From Bradyrhizobium sp. (GTDB taxonomy: Bacteria; Pseudomonadota; Alphaproteobacteria; Rhizobiales; Xanthobacteraceae): a DNA stretch of 64,000 nucleotides. Positions 8,692 through 17,320 of this stretch are shown piece after piece; the first letter of the stretch is position 1, and every line of letters begins with the position of its first letter. The stretch covers positions 1-64,000 of the forward strand of contig NZ_DAHUXJ010000103.1 of NCBI RefSeq assembly GCF_027307225.1. The letters run 5' to 3'. The translations under genes were made by a program, and so were the position numbers. The notes under the pieces were generated by a model that was not told the DNA's origin, made no database searches, and saw nothing but the letters and a program-made list of their open reading frames with translations.

Positions 8692-9531
8692 ATGACCGAG
8701 CGACTGAATGGCTATCGCATCCTGATCCTGGAAAGCCGCGAGGAAGCGCAATTCTCAAAGCTCCTGACCGAGCAAGGCGCCGACGCGCTGCAATGTCCGA
8801 TGTTTACGATCGAGGATGTGCCGGACCCGGCGCCTGTCGAGGCCTGGATTCGCGGCTCGATCGAGCATCCCCTTGACGATCTCGTGCTGATGACCGGCGA
8901 AGGCCTGCGGCGGCTGATGAAGGCGGCGCGACGCATGAATGCCGAAGCGGATTTCATCGCCGCGCTCGGCAAGGCGCGCAAATTCGCGCGCGGACCAAAA
9001 CCCGGACGCGCCCTGCGCGAGATCGGCCTCGACCCGCAGATGACGACGGAAAAGCCGACCACCGAAGGCGTGATCGAGATGCTGGCGCAGATCCATCTCA
9101 AGGACCATCGCGTCGGCGTGCAGCTCTACCCGGACAAGGATCACGGCGCGCTGCTGGGCGCAATTTCAGCCCTAGGCGCCGTGGCGATTCCCGTGACACC
9201 TTATGTTTACGATGCACGCGCTGCCGAAAGCCACATCATGACCGCGATCGAGGAAATGGCTTTGGGGCGCATCGATGCGATCGCGCTGACCAATCTCGGC
9301 CAGATCCGCCGGCTGTTCGACGTCGCGCAAGCGAAGGGACACGAAGCGCGCCTGCGTGAGGGCCTGAACAGGACGCCGATCGCCTCGGTAGGACCCGCGG
9401 TGTCGAACGAACTCGCGTCGCACGGGCTCTCCGCCGCCATCTATCCGCCAAACGATGCTTTCTTCATGAGACCGCTGATCGCGGCGATGGCGGCGGCGCT
9501 TGGAAAGAGGCCGCCGCGCGGAGCGAGGTGA
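8692..9531 (+). CDS. Uroporphyrinogen-III synthase family protein (HemD-like)
   Basis: 279 residues with the two-lobed HemD layout: an N-terminal lobe (GYRILILESREEAQFSKLL, tolerant of the low sequence conservation of this family) and a C-terminal lobe ending TPIASVGPAVSNELASHGL. The last motif is the recognisable HemD signature (SVGP.T...L...G). The canonical enzyme cyclises hydroxymethylbilane in tetrapyrrole synthesis. No other hem genes are adjacent, so it could be a second paralog with another role. An uncharacterised response-regulator-like partner is not present. Confidence 0.75.
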   Translation: MTERLNGYRILILESREEAQFSKLLTEQGADALQCPMFTIEDVPDPAPVEAWIRGSIEHPLDDLVLMTGEGLRRLMKAARRMNAEADFIAALGKARKFARGPKPGRALREIGLDPQMTTEKPTTEGVIEMLAQIHLKDHRVGVQLYPDKDHGALLGAISALGAVAIPVTPYVYDARAAESHIMTAIEEMALGRIDAIALTNLGQIRRLFDVAQAKGHEARLREGLNRTPIASVGPAVSNELASHGLSAAIYPPNDAFFMRPLIAAMAAALGKRPPRGAR

Positions 9532-9541
9532 AGTTAAAGTC

Positions 9542-9620
9542 GTCATTCCGGGGCGCACGAAGTGCGGACCCGGAATCTCGAGATTCCGGGTCTGGTGCTA
9601 ACGCACCATCCCGGAATGAC
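9542..9620. repeat. Palindromic intergenic repeat, type 1 copy c
   Basis: Third copy of the GTCATTCCGG...CCGGAATGAC element, between the convergent hemD-like and fcl genes. The loop-proximal arms vary between copies (ACGAAGTGCGG here) while the ends and the central palindrome are constant. Confidence 0.85.
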
Positions 9621-9646
9621 ACGATATCAACTGAGCAATCTGCTGC

Positions 9647-10603
9647 TCACTCCGTCGCCTGCTTGTGCTCGCGCAAGTAAGCCTGATAAGCGAGCTTGAT
9701 GCCGTCGTTCAACGAGGTGCGCGCGCGCCAGCCGCGTCTGGCGAGCCGGGAAACATCGAGCAGTTTCTGCGGCGTGCCGTCGGGCCGCGAGGAATCGTAG
9801 CTGATCTTGCCGGAATAGCCGACCACATCGGCCACCACGCGGGCAAATTCCGCGATGGTGATGTCCTCGCCAGTGCCGATATTGACAAGTTCACCGCTCG
9901 AATAGGTCTTCATCAGGTGGATGCAGGCGTCCGCAAGGTCATCGACATAGAGAAACTCGCGGCGCGGCGTTCCGGTGCCCCACACCTTGACCTCAGGCGT
10001 GCCCGCGACCTTCGCCTCGTGAAAGCGGCGGATCAGCGCCGCCACCACGTGGCTATGTTCGGGATGATAATTGTCGCCCGGACCATAAAGATTGGTCGGC
10101 ATCACGCTGATGAAGTCAGATCCGTACTGGCTGCGATAGGCCTCAACCATCTTGATGCCGGCGATCTTGGCAATCGCATAAGGCTCGTTGGTGATTTCGA
10201 GCGGACCGGTCAGCATCGAATCCTCGCGCAACGGCTGCGCAGCGAGTTTTGGATAGATGCAGGATGAGCCCAGAAACATCAGCTTCTCGGCGCCATTCTG
10301 ATGCGCGGCATGGATGGCGTTGGCAGCAACGACCAGGTTCTCATAGATGAATTCGGCCCGCAGCGTGTTGTTGGCGACGATGCCGCCGACCTTTGCCGCG
10401 GCCAGAAACACGGCGTGCGGACGCTTTTTCGCAAACCAGTCGAACACCGCCGCCTGATCGCGCAGATCGACCTCGGCTCGCGCGACCGTAAGAAGCTCGA
10501 CGTCTTCCGAAGCCAGCCGGCGCACCAGCGCGCCGCCGACCATGCCCCTGTGGCCGGCGACAAAAACCTTCTTGCCTTTCAGCTCAAACGGCGTCTTTGC
10601 CAT
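9647..10603 (-). CDS. fcl: GDP-L-fucose synthase
   Basis: Epimerase/reductase (318 aa) that converts GDP-4-keto-6-deoxymannose to GDP-L-fucose. The NADP-binding motif GHRGMVG is at 17-23, followed by the family hallmarks [19 protein letters not shown] and the active-site [10 protein letters not shown] with catalytic Tyr/Lys. [14 protein letters not shown] is also typical. The ATG at 10603 overlaps gmd by 20 bp, so the two are co-translated. The product is probably used by the GT11 fucosyltransferase encoded at 30.7-31.7 kb. Confidence 0.95.
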   Translation of the reverse strand: MAKTPFELKGKKVFVAGHRGMVGGALVRRLASEDVELLTVARAEVDLRDQAAVFDWFAKKRPHAVFLAAAKVGGIVANNTLRAEFIYENLVVAANAIHAAHQNGAEKLMFLGSSCIYPKLAAQPLREDSMLTGPLEITNEPYAIAKIAGIKMVEAYRSQYGSDFISVMPTNLYGPGDNYHPEHSHVVAALIRRFHEAKVAGTPEVKVWGTGTPRREFLYVDDLADACIHLMKTYSSGELVNIGTGEDITIAEFARVVADVVGYSGKISYDSSRPDGTPQKLLDVSRLARRGWRARTSLNDGIKLAYQAYLREHKQATE

Positions 10604-11669
10604 TGGCAACCTCGCGCCGGGCGATTGCGAGATCGCCGGCCACCATCTGCTTGACGAGGTCGGCGAAGCTCGTTTGCGGCTTCCAGCCGAGCATCTTGTG
10701 CGCCTTGCTGGCATCGCCGATCAGAAGGTCGACCTCGGTCGGACGGAAATACTGCGGATCGATGCGAACGAGCGTCTTGCCGGACTTCTTGTCGAGGCCG
10801 GTTTCCTCGACGCCCTTGCCGCGCCACTCGAGACTGCGGCCGACCTCCTTGAACGCCAGCTCGACGAATTCGCGCACCGAACGCGTTTCACCGGTTGCCA
10901 GCACGAAATCGTCCGGCTTGTCGGCTTGCAGGATCCGGTGCATGCCGACGATGTAATCCTTGGCGTGGCCCCAGTCGCGTTTGGCGTCGAGATTGCCGAG
11001 ATAGAGCGTTTCCTCAAGGCCGGCTTCGATACGCGCCACGGCGCGGGTGATCTTGCGGGTGACAAAGGTCTCGCCGCGGATCGGGCTCTCGTGGTTGAAC
11101 AGGATGCCGTTCGAGGCGAACATGCCGTAGGCCTCGCGGTAGTTCACCGTGATCCAGTAGCCGTAGAGCTTGGCGACCGCATAAGGCGAGCGCGGATAGA
11201 ATGGCGTCGTCTCCTTCTGCGGAACCTCCTGCACCAATCCATACAGTTCGGACGTAGAGGCCTGGTAGAAGCGGGTTTCCTTTTCCATGCCGAGAATGCG
11301 GATCGCCTCCAGAAGCCGCAGCACGCCGATCGCGTCGGCATTGGCGGTATATTCGGGGCTCTCGAAGCTGACGGCGACGTGGCTCTGGGCGGCGAGATTG
11401 TAGATCTCGGTCGGCCTGATCTGCTGTACCAGCCGGATCAGGTTGGTCGAATCCGTCATGTCGCCGTAGTGCATCAGAAACGGCACGTTGCCGGTATGCG
11501 GATCTTCATACAGGTGATCGACGCGGGCGGTGTTGAACGAGGACGACCGGCGTTTGACGCCGTGCACGGTGTAGCCGAGGCCGAGCAGGTATTCGGCGAG
11601 ATACGCCCCGTCCTGACCGGTGACGCCCGTGATCAGCGCCACACGCCGCCTTGAATCCTGAGCCGTCAT
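10584..11669 (-). CDS. gmd: GDP-mannose 4,6-dehydratase
   Basis: Short-chain dehydrogenase (361 aa) that makes GDP-4-keto-6-deoxy-D-mannose. TGVTGQDG at 14-21 is the characteristic Gmd nucleotide motif. [25 protein letters not shown] and the active-site [12 protein letters not shown] are all present, and [16 protein letters not shown] is family specific. It is followed by overlapping fcl. The keto intermediate could also feed the perosamine-synthetase-like DegT aminotransferases further along the window. Confidence 0.96.
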   Translation of the reverse strand: MTAQDSRRRVALITGVTGQDGAYLAEYLLGLGYTVHGVKRRSSSFNTARVDHLYEDPHTGNVPFLMHYGDMTDSTNLIRLVQQIRPTEIYNLAAQSHVAVSFESPEYTANADAIGVLRLLEAIRILGMEKETRFYQASTSELYGLVQEVPQKETTPFYPRSPYAVAKLYGYWITVNYREAYGMFASNGILFNHESPIRGETFVTRKITRAVARIEAGLEETLYLGNLDAKRDWGHAKDYIVGMHRILQADKPDDFVLATGETRSVREFVELAFKEVGRSLEWRGKGVEETGLDKKSGKTLVRIDPQYFRPTEVDLLIGDASKAHKMLGWKPQTSFADLVKQMVAGDLAIARREVANGKDAV

Positions 11670-11682
11670 TTCGTCTCCAAAA

Positions 11683-11746
11683 GCATGATCCGGACCCGGA
11701 GGGCCGCGTTAGCGCAAAGTGGAAACGGTTTTCCGAAAGATCATGC
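11683..11746. repeat. GCATGATC...GATCATGC repeat, copy a
   Basis: Terminal inverted repeat GCATGATC/GATCATGC enclosing AAAGTGGAAACGGTTTTCC. It lies just upstream of gmd. A second copy with the same ends and the AAAGTGGAAACCGGTTTTC core is at 17189. I recall this as a common dispersed element of Bradyrhizobium-like genomes. Confidence 0.8.
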
Positions 11747-11852
11747 GCAATCAAAGGGATTTTGGAGGAGGCCTTAGCATCCGGCTTCCGCGAAGTCTAA
11801 CGCAAAAGATGATGGAAAATCAGCTTGATAGAAACAAACCCAAAGAATTTGG

Positions 11853-12527
11853 TTACTCGCCATAACTGCGCAGGCGCTCGATATCAAGGATAGTGACCCC
11901 GCCATATTCAAGGCGGAGCAGGCCTTCTTTCTCAAGCCTTTTCAGGCACTGGTTGGCGTTTTGCCGGGATATGCCTGACAGCGCTCCGATTTCCTCCTGG
12001 GTGATCTCGAGATGGCGGCTCAGATCAGGATAGAGGATCGGATTGAACAGCGACGCGATCGAACGCGCCAGGCGCGCGGTGACATCCAGCGTCCGGCCAT
12101 ACTCGACAAGGCCGATGAATTGGCCGAGCCGCTCGTTGAGCTGTGCGACGAGGAAGCGGTTGAAAGCGACGCTGTTATCGTAAAGCCAGAAGAACGTGCC
12201 CTGATCCATCAGCGCGATACGAGTGTCGCGCAGCGCCACCAGGTCGTAGCGCCGCGCCTCCCTCTTCAGCATGGTGCCCTCGCCGAACCAGGCGCCCGAA
12301 GTCAAACCGGTGAACGTCATGGCCTTGCCACCGCGGGAGACCGTACCCATCCGGATCAGTCCCGAGACGACTCCCGTCCAGTAGTCGAAGCGGTCGCCGC
12401 GCAGGAAGATGGACTCGCCCTGCCGGTACGACTTCTCCGCGATGCCCCCGCGCGCGGTTTCGATCTCGCGCTCTGACAGTTCGCGCGACCAGATCGCGAT
12501 CTTTCGCAGGTAGTCCGCCGTGATCAT
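11853..12527 (-). CDS. Crp/Fnr-family transcriptional regulator
   Basis: 224 residues. A cyclic-nucleotide-binding-like jelly-roll covers about 20-130 (YRQGESIFLRGDRFDYWTGV, GKAMTFTGLTSGAWFGEG), then a long dimer helix, then a winged HTH at 175-205 (ITQEEIGALSGISRQNANQC). There is no N-terminal cysteine cluster, so it is not an FNR oxygen sensor, and ligand residues for cAMP are not clear. It is divergent from the second Liv operon across about 300 bp and is the natural candidate for its regulator. The start at 12527 is chosen. An in-frame extension to 12608 is possible but looks non-coding. Confidence 0.88.
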   Translation of the reverse strand: MITADYLRKIAIWSRELSEREIETARGGIAEKSYRQGESIFLRGDRFDYWTGVVSGLIRMGTVSRGGKAMTFTGLTSGAWFGEGTMLKREARRYDLVALRDTRIALMDQGTFFWLYDNSVAFNRFLVAQLNERLGQFIGLVEYGRTLDVTARLARSIASLFNPILYPDLSRHLEITQEEIGALSGISRQNANQCLKRLEKEGLLRLEYGGVTILDIERLRSYGE

Positions 12528-12646
12528 GACGACGCCAGCCTTCCTGCTGCATCGCAGCAAGCAACGTTTTCGCTTAGTCGAAAATCGCACATGAATTGTC
12601 GGCCCCAAGACATTCCAGGCGCCGGCTTTACTCTATGCAGGCGGAT

Positions 12647-12670
12647 ACGCCCAATCGGGACGTTGGGCGT
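12647..12670. promoter_or_regulatory. Dyad ACGCCCAA-N8-TTGGGCGT, candidate operator
   Basis: Exact 8-base arms (12647-12654 and 12663-12670) in the divergent region between the Crp/Fnr-type gene and livG. Centre spacing fits a dimeric regulator such as the adjacent one. It differs from the classical TGTGA-N6-TCACA site. Confidence 0.45.
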
Positions 12671-12831
12671 AAACCGACCCTGATGGCATTCGGTGTGCCA
12701 GCGCGAACAAATTGCCAATCGTCGCATGGCTTCACCGGTTCGGCCGATATAGGATCGCGTTGAAAATTCAGGGATAACGGCCAAGAGCTGCGAAAAGCGC
12801 CTGCCCCTAATTCCTAAGCTGGGAGGGACGA

Positions 12832-13704
12832 TTGGACCAGACGTTGGAGGTGCGCGGGGTTTCGCTACGCTTTGGCGGCGTGCGCGCGCTGACCGATGTC
12901 AGTTTTGCCGTCAAACCGGGCGAGCTGTTCTCGATCATCGGTCCCAACGGCGCCGGCAAGACCTCGATCGTCAACTGCATCTCAGGCCGCTACCGGCCGA
13001 CCGAGGGCAAGCTGTTTTACAGCGGACAGGATATCACCGCGCTGAACCCGAATGCCCGGCCGCGGCTTGGCATCGGCCGCACCTTCCAGAACCTCGCGCT
13101 GTTTCACCACATGAGCGTACTCGACAACATCATGGTCGGGCGTCATCACCTGTTGAAGAACAACTTCGTCACCGGATCGCTGTACTGGCTGACGGGCGCG
13201 AGGGCCGAGGAGCTGCGGCATCGCCACAAGGTCGAGGCGATCATCGACTTTCTCGATTTGCAGTCGGTGCGCAAGGCGACCGCAGGCACCCTGCCCTATG
13301 GCCTGCGCAAACGCGTCGAACTGGCCCGCGCGATGGCGCTGGAGCCGCGGCTGATTCTGCTCGACGAGCCGATGGCCGGCATGAACTTCGAGGAAAAGGA
13401 GGACATGGCGCGCTACATCGTCGACCTCAACGAAGAGTTCGGCATGACCGTGATGATGATCGAGCACGACATGGGCGTGGTGATGGACATCTCCCACCGC
13501 GTGATGGTGCTCGATTTCGGCCGCAAGATCGCAGAAGGCGACCCGGCCTCCGTGCTCGCCGATCCTCATGTCAAGCGCGCCTATCTCGGCGAGGAAGACG
13601 AAGCACTGGTTGATCCCGGGGAAGCCCCAACTCCCACCAGTACCGCCGATCTGAAGTCCCTGCACCGCGAGCGGCGAGTTCTTTCAGGGACTTCAGATCG
13701 ATGA
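12832..13704 (+). CDS. livG: LivG-type ABC transporter ATPase with palindrome-encoded tail
   Basis: ATPase of the second Liv-type importer (290 aa). Walker A GPNGAGKT is at 37-44, GRTFQNLALFHHMSVLDNIM is the LivG segment, ARAMALEPRLILLDEPMAG is Walker B, and the switch histidine is in IEHDMGVV. The start is a TTG at 12832 with GGGAGG 5 bases upstream. It is about 30 residues longer than usual. Residues from about 270 onward (ADLKSLHRERRVLSGTSDR) are encoded by the first of two long quasi-palindromes. The next gene is an acyl-CoA ligase, so the importer probably handles a carboxylic acid. Confidence 0.92.
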   Translation: MDQTLEVRGVSLRFGGVRALTDVSFAVKPGELFSIIGPNGAGKTSIVNCISGRYRPTEGKLFYSGQDITALNPNARPRLGIGRTFQNLALFHHMSVLDNIMVGRHHLLKNNFVTGSLYWLTGARAEELRHRHKVEAIIDFLDLQSVRKATAGTLPYGLRKRVELARAMALEPRLILLDEPMAGMNFEEKEDMARYIVDLNEEFGMTVMMIEHDMGVVMDISHRVMVLDFGRKIAEGDPASVLADPHVKRAYLGEEDEALVDPGEAPTPTSTADLKSLHRERRVLSGTSDR

Positions 13705-13712
13705 GCGGTACT
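13639..13712. repeat. Long quasi-palindrome 1, overlapping the livG 3' end
   Basis: Inner arms 13647-13662 and 13685-13700 pair perfectly over 16 bases (CGATCTGAAGTCCCTG). Outer arms 13639-13646 and 13705-13712 pair over 8 bases (AGTACCGC). A 4-base bulge ATGA at 13701-13704 contains the livG stop. The 22-base loop holds a small CCGC-GA-GCGG hairpin. There is no T-tract. Confidence 0.8.
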
Positions 13713-13730
13713 AGAATTATTGTTTGTTTG

Positions 13731-13807
13731 GTGATGCCCATGACTTTCCGAAGTTCGCAAATAGACATCGAGGAGCCAATTAGCGAACTTCGGAAAGTGG
13801 GCATCAC
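13731..13807. repeat. Long quasi-palindrome 2, between livG and the ligase gene
   Basis: Inner arms 13743-13758 and 13783-13798 pair perfectly over 16 bases (ACTTTCCGAAGTTCGC). Outer arms 13731-13739 and 13799-13807 pair over 9 bases (GTGATGCCC). A 3-base bulge ATG sits at 13740-13742 and the loop is 24 bases. It ends 15 bases before the ligase start codon. Confidence 0.8.
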
Positions 13808-13822
13808 GCTGGAGACCGCGGC

Positions 13823-15754
13823 ATGATGGATTACGCCGCCCGCGTCGCAGAGGCCGACACCTATCCGAAACTCTTGCGGCTGAACGCGCGCGAATTCGGC
13901 CAGGAGATCGCGCTACGCGAAAAGGATCTCGGCCTCTGGAAACTCGTGACCTGGAGCGACTATCACACCCGCGTTCGGGATTTCACGCTCGGCCTGGTCG
14001 AACTCGGTTTAGAGCGCGGCGACGTCGTCAGCATCATCGGCGACAACCGGCCGGACTGGGTTGCGGCCGAGATCGCAACCCATGCGATCGGAGGCTTGAG
14101 CCTCGGTCTTTATCGCGACGCGCTCGACGAGGAAGCCGCCTATCTCCTCAACTATGGCGAAGCTAGGCTCGTCTTCGCCGAAGACGAAGAACAGGTCGAC
14201 AAGCTCCTGGGGCTGGCCGACCGCGCGCCATCGCTGCGCCACATCATCTATTCCGACCCGAGGGGTTTGCGGAAATACAGCGATCCGCGCCTGATGTCGG
14301 CCGAGCAACTCGTCACAAAAGGACGCGAACGGGCGAGCCGCGAGCCCGCGCTGTACGACAACCTCGTCGACGCCACGCGCGGCGAGGATGTCGCGATCCT
14401 CTGCACTACCTCGGGCACGACGTCCCATCCGAAGCTCGCCATGCTGGCGCCGGGCCGCGTGCTGCGGCATTGCGCGACCTACCTCGAGTTCGATCCGAAG
14501 GGGCCGGAAGACGAATATGTCTCGGTGCTGCCGCTGCCCTGGATCATGGAACAGATATACGCGCTCGGCAAAGGGCTGCTCTGCCGGATGAAGATCAACT
14601 TCGTCGAAGAGCCCGAGACCATGATGAACGATCTGCGCGAGATCGCGCCGACCTTCGTGCTGTTCGCGCCCCGGGTCTGGGAAGCGATCGCCGCCGACGT
14701 TCGCGCGCGGGTGATGGATGCATCGACGCTCAAGCAGGGGCTCTACGATCTCGGCATGAAAGCAGGCCTTTCGGCGCTGGCCAGGAACCGCCATTCGGTC
14801 GTGGCCGAAACGCTTTTGTTCCGCGCGCTGCGCGACCGGCTCGGTTTTACCCGCCTGCGTTCGGCCGCAACCGGCGGCGCGGCGCTCGGCCCCGACACGT
14901 TCAAGTTCTTCCGCGCGATGGGCGTGCCCTTGCGCACGCTCTACGGCCAGACCGAGACACTTGGGGCCTATACCCTGCACCCGGAGGATGCCGTCGATCC
15001 CGACACGACGGGCGTTGCCATGGCGGAAACGGTCGAAATCAGGATCGACAATCCTGATATTCACGGCGTCGGCGAAATCGTGATCCGCCACCCCAACATG
15101 TTCCTCGGCTATTTCAAGAATCCGGAAGCCTCAACGGCCGACATGAAAGACGGCTGGCTGCAATCGGGAGACGCCGGGTACTTCAATGGCGCGAAGCATC
15201 TTGTCGTCATAGACCGCATCAAGGACCTCGCCGAGACTTCGCGGGGCGAGCGCTTCTCGCCGCAATACCTCGAGAACAAGCTGAAATTCTCGCCCTATAT
15301 CGCCGAAGCGGTCGTGCTTGGCGCCGGCCGCGATCATCTCGCGACGATGCTCTGCATCCGCTTCTCGATTCTGTCGAAGTGGGCGGAAAAGAACCGGATC
15401 GCGTTCACGACCTATACCGATCTGTCGGCGCGGCGCGAGGTCTATACGCTGTTGCAGAAAGAAGTCGAGGCGGTCAACGCCACGCTGCCGCCGGCGCAGC
15501 GCATCTCCCGCTTCCTGCTGCTTTACAAGGAGCTCGATGCCGACGATGGCGAACTGACCCGCACGCGGAAAGTCCGCCGTGGCGTGATCAACGACAAATA
15601 CGCCGACATCATCGAGTCCATCTACGCCGGAAAAAACGAGATACCGGTCGATACCGTGATCCGTTTTCAGGACGGCACCACGCAACGCATCCGCACCAAG
15701 CTGAAGGTGGTCGATCTGGCGCCAGCCACGCCACTCGCGGAGGCCGCGGAATGA
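13823..15754 (+). CDS. Long-chain acyl-CoA synthetase-like AMP-binding protein
   Basis: 643 residues, of the large FAA1/FadD15 type of adenylate-forming ligases, which activate carboxylic acids to CoA thioesters. The phosphate-binding loop CTTSGTTSHPK is at 194-204, the adenine motif YGQTE follows, then GWLQSGDAGYFN and the hinge region IDRIKDLAETSRGERFSP. GGERAxG-type residues are replaced by the TSRGERFSP form usual in this subgroup. GGAGA lies 8 bases before the ATG at 13823, and a second Met follows directly. Its place between livG and livH suggests that the transporter substrate is activated on entry. Confidence 0.88.
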   Translation: MMDYAARVAEADTYPKLLRLNAREFGQEIALREKDLGLWKLVTWSDYHTRVRDFTLGLVELGLERGDVVSIIGDNRPDWVAAEIATHAIGGLSLGLYRDALDEEAAYLLNYGEARLVFAEDEEQVDKLLGLADRAPSLRHIIYSDPRGLRKYSDPRLMSAEQLVTKGRERASREPALYDNLVDATRGEDVAILCTTSGTTSHPKLAMLAPGRVLRHCATYLEFDPKGPEDEYVSVLPLPWIMEQIYALGKGLLCRMKINFVEEPETMMNDLREIAPTFVLFAPRVWEAIAADVRARVMDASTLKQGLYDLGMKAGLSALARNRHSVVAETLLFRALRDRLGFTRLRSAATGGAALGPDTFKFFRAMGVPLRTLYGQTETLGAYTLHPEDAVDPDTTGVAMAETVEIRIDNPDIHGVGEIVIRHPNMFLGYFKNPEASTADMKDGWLQSGDAGYFNGAKHLVVIDRIKDLAETSRGERFSPQYLENKLKFSPYIAEAVVLGAGRDHLATMLCIRFSILSKWAEKNRIAFTTYTDLSARREVYTLLQKEVEAVNATLPPAQRISRFLLLYKELDADDGELTRTRKVRRGVINDKYADIIESIYAGKNEIPVDTVIRFQDGTTQRIRTKLKVVDLAPATPLAEAAE

Positions 15755-15788
15755 GCAAATCCAACGGCAAGCACACTGTTTGTCTTCA

Positions 15789-15850
15789 CCTCTCCCCGCC
15801 TGCGGGGAGAGGTCGGATCGCCTTAGCGATCCGGGTGAGGGGGAGCATCC
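15789..15850. repeat. CTCCCCGC palindromic repeat (left of DUF559 gene)
   Basis: CCTCTCCCCGC-CT-GCGGGGAGAGG makes a perfect hairpin at 15789-15812, followed by GATCGCC-TTA-GCGATC and GGGTGAGGGGGAGC. The same units recur in reverse order at 16200-16275 on the other side of the gene. Confidence 0.7.
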
Positions 15851-16233
15851 GCGAGAGCAGCGGAAATTGCGTCCAGCACTCCAGCCATGTTGCGAAGAAC
15901 GTCGTTGTTCCAAAATCGCAGGACTTTGAATTTATGGTCGGCGAGCCAGCGGTCGCGTATGGAGTCACGACGGCTGTCGGCATGTTGTCCACCGTCCACC
16001 TCCACAATCAGCCGGCATTCGCGACATACGAAGTCTACTGTGTACGGCCCGATCGGTTCCTGCCGAACAAACTTGTGACCATTCAATCTGCGAGAGCGCA
16101 GTCGATACCAGAGCCTTCCTTCCGCAACGGTTGGCGTACTTCGCAACCGTCGCGCACGTCCGGTCTTGAATTCGTCAGCACCTCGCAAGTCGCGATCCCC
16201 CTCACCCGTCGTGCACCGGACGATGCTCCGCAT
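15823..16233 (-). CDS. DUF559-domain nuclease-like protein
   Basis: About 136 residues of the DUF559 (restriction-endonuclease-like fold) family. RARRLRSTPTVAEGRLWYRL opens the domain. YTVDFVCRECRLIVEVDGGQH carries the acidic core of the fold, and VLRFWNNDVLRN is the family C-terminal signature. These small proteins are related to very-short-patch-repair nucleases, but most have no known function. The start at 16233 is a guess: upstream codons translate repeat DNA (SPRVRGEAGV). It is antisense inside the Liv operon and bracketed by inverted repeats, so it looks inserted. Confidence 0.78.
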   Translation of the reverse strand: MRSIVRCTTGEGDRDLRGADEFKTGRARRLRSTPTVAEGRLWYRLRSRRLNGHKFVRQEPIGPYTVDFVCRECRLIVEVDGGQHADSRRDSIRDRWLADHKFKVLRFWNNDVLRNMAGVLDAISAALADAPPHPDR

Positions 16234-16275
16234 CGCCGAGCGCACGCCGGCCTCTCCCCGCACGCGGGGCGAGGC
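16200..16275. repeat. CTCCCCGC palindromic repeat (right of DUF559 gene)
   Basis: CCCTCACCC... then CGATGC-TCC-GCATCG and CCTCTCCCCGCACGCGGGGCGAGG. It is the inverted counterpart of the repeat at 15789-15850. It sits just before the livH start, so it may supply or disturb the livH ribosome-binding region. Confidence 0.65.
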
Positions 16276-16294
16276 GAAGAATAGCATAAAGCTT

Positions 16295-17188
16295 ATGAAC
16301 ACTGCGTTCCTGATCCAGCTCCTGGTCAACGGCCTTGTGGTCGGCACGCTCTACGGCGTGGTCGCGATGTCGTTCGTCTTGATCTACAAGGCCACACAGG
16401 TCGTCAATTTCGCGCAAGGCGAATTGCTTCTGATCGGCGCCTGGGTGTGCTGGGCGCTGCTCACCAAATATGGCGTACCGTTCTGGATCGGGATGCCGCT
16501 GACGCTCGTCTTCATGTTTGTGTTCGGCATCGCGATTCAGGTCGTGATCCTGAGACCGATGATCGGCGAGCCGATCATTTCGGTGATCATGGTGACGATC
16601 GGGCTGTCGACCGTGCTTGATGCGGCGCTGAAATGGATCTTTGGCGTCAACCCGCAGCCGTTCCCGCGCGTATTTCCCAGCGAGTCCGTCAACCTCTTCG
16701 GCCTGCAGATCCAGAGCGTCTACGTCATGAGCCTTGCGGTGTCGCTCGCGATGATGATCGGCATGGCCTGGTTCTTCCGCGCCTCGAAATACGGCCTCGC
16801 GATGCGCGCGACAGCCTTCAACCAGCAAGTCGCGCAATCGCTCGGCATCTCCGTGAAAAACGTATTCGCGATGGCCTGGGCGATCTCGGCCACGGTCTCG
16901 GCCGTCGCCGGCGTCGTGGTCGCCGTCGTTAACGGCGTGTCGTCGGGGCTTGCCGACTACGGCATCAAGGTATTTCCCGCTGCGATCCTCGGCGGGCTCG
17001 ATTCGATCGGTGGCGCCGTGCTTGGCGGCGTCATCATCGGGTTGCTCGAAAACATCGCCCAATATGTCGACAGCCAGTACCTGCACTGGGGCAATCTCTA
17101 CGAGATCGCACCGTTCTACGTGCTGATCATCATCCTGATGATCAAGCCGTACGGCCTGTTCGGCACCAAAGACATCGAGCGGGTGTAG
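16295..17188 (+). CDS. livH: LivH-type ABC transporter permease
   Basis: Inner-membrane permease (297 aa) of the second importer. NGLVVGTLYGVVAMSFVLIY and VVNFAQGELLLIGAWV form the LivH N-terminal signature. SKYGLAMRATAFNQQVAQSL is the coupling loop, and AAILGGLDSIGGAVLGG precedes the last helices. The start at 16295 is chosen because homology begins there. Codons further upstream translate the repeat. The ribosome-binding site is poor (AAAGCTT), which is consistent with a repeat landing here. Confidence 0.92.
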   Translation: MNTAFLIQLLVNGLVVGTLYGVVAMSFVLIYKATQVVNFAQGELLLIGAWVCWALLTKYGVPFWIGMPLTLVFMFVFGIAIQVVILRPMIGEPIISVIMVTIGLSTVLDAALKWIFGVNPQPFPRVFPSESVNLFGLQIQSVYVMSLAVSLAMMIGMAWFFRASKYGLAMRATAFNQQVAQSLGISVKNVFAMAWAISATVSAVAGVVVAVVNGVSSGLADYGIKVFPAAILGGLDSIGGAVLGGVIIGLLENIAQYVDSQYLHWGNLYEIAPFYVLIIILMIKPYGLFGTKDIERV

Positions 17189-17261
17189 GCATGATCGCCG
17201 AAAAGTGGAAACCGGTTTTCGCCCGCGACAAACGCGTAACGCGTTTGCGCGGAGATCATGC
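17189..17261. repeat. GCATGATC...GATCATGC repeat, copy b
   Basis: Ends GCATGATC and GATCATGC enclose AAAGTGGAAACCGGTTTTCG and a second hairpin CAAACGCGT-A-ACGCGTTTG. The repeat occupies most of the livH-livM spacer. It overlaps the last base of the livH stop region. Confidence 0.8.
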
Positions 17262-17320
17262 CCAAATAAAAATCGGCGGTCCGATGACTGACACTTACCG
17301 TCTCGGAAGGTAGAGCCCCT

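Noticed and set aside
10542..11654. 370-residue plus-strand open frame
   Set aside because: Antisense of gmd; composition is that of a shadow frame.
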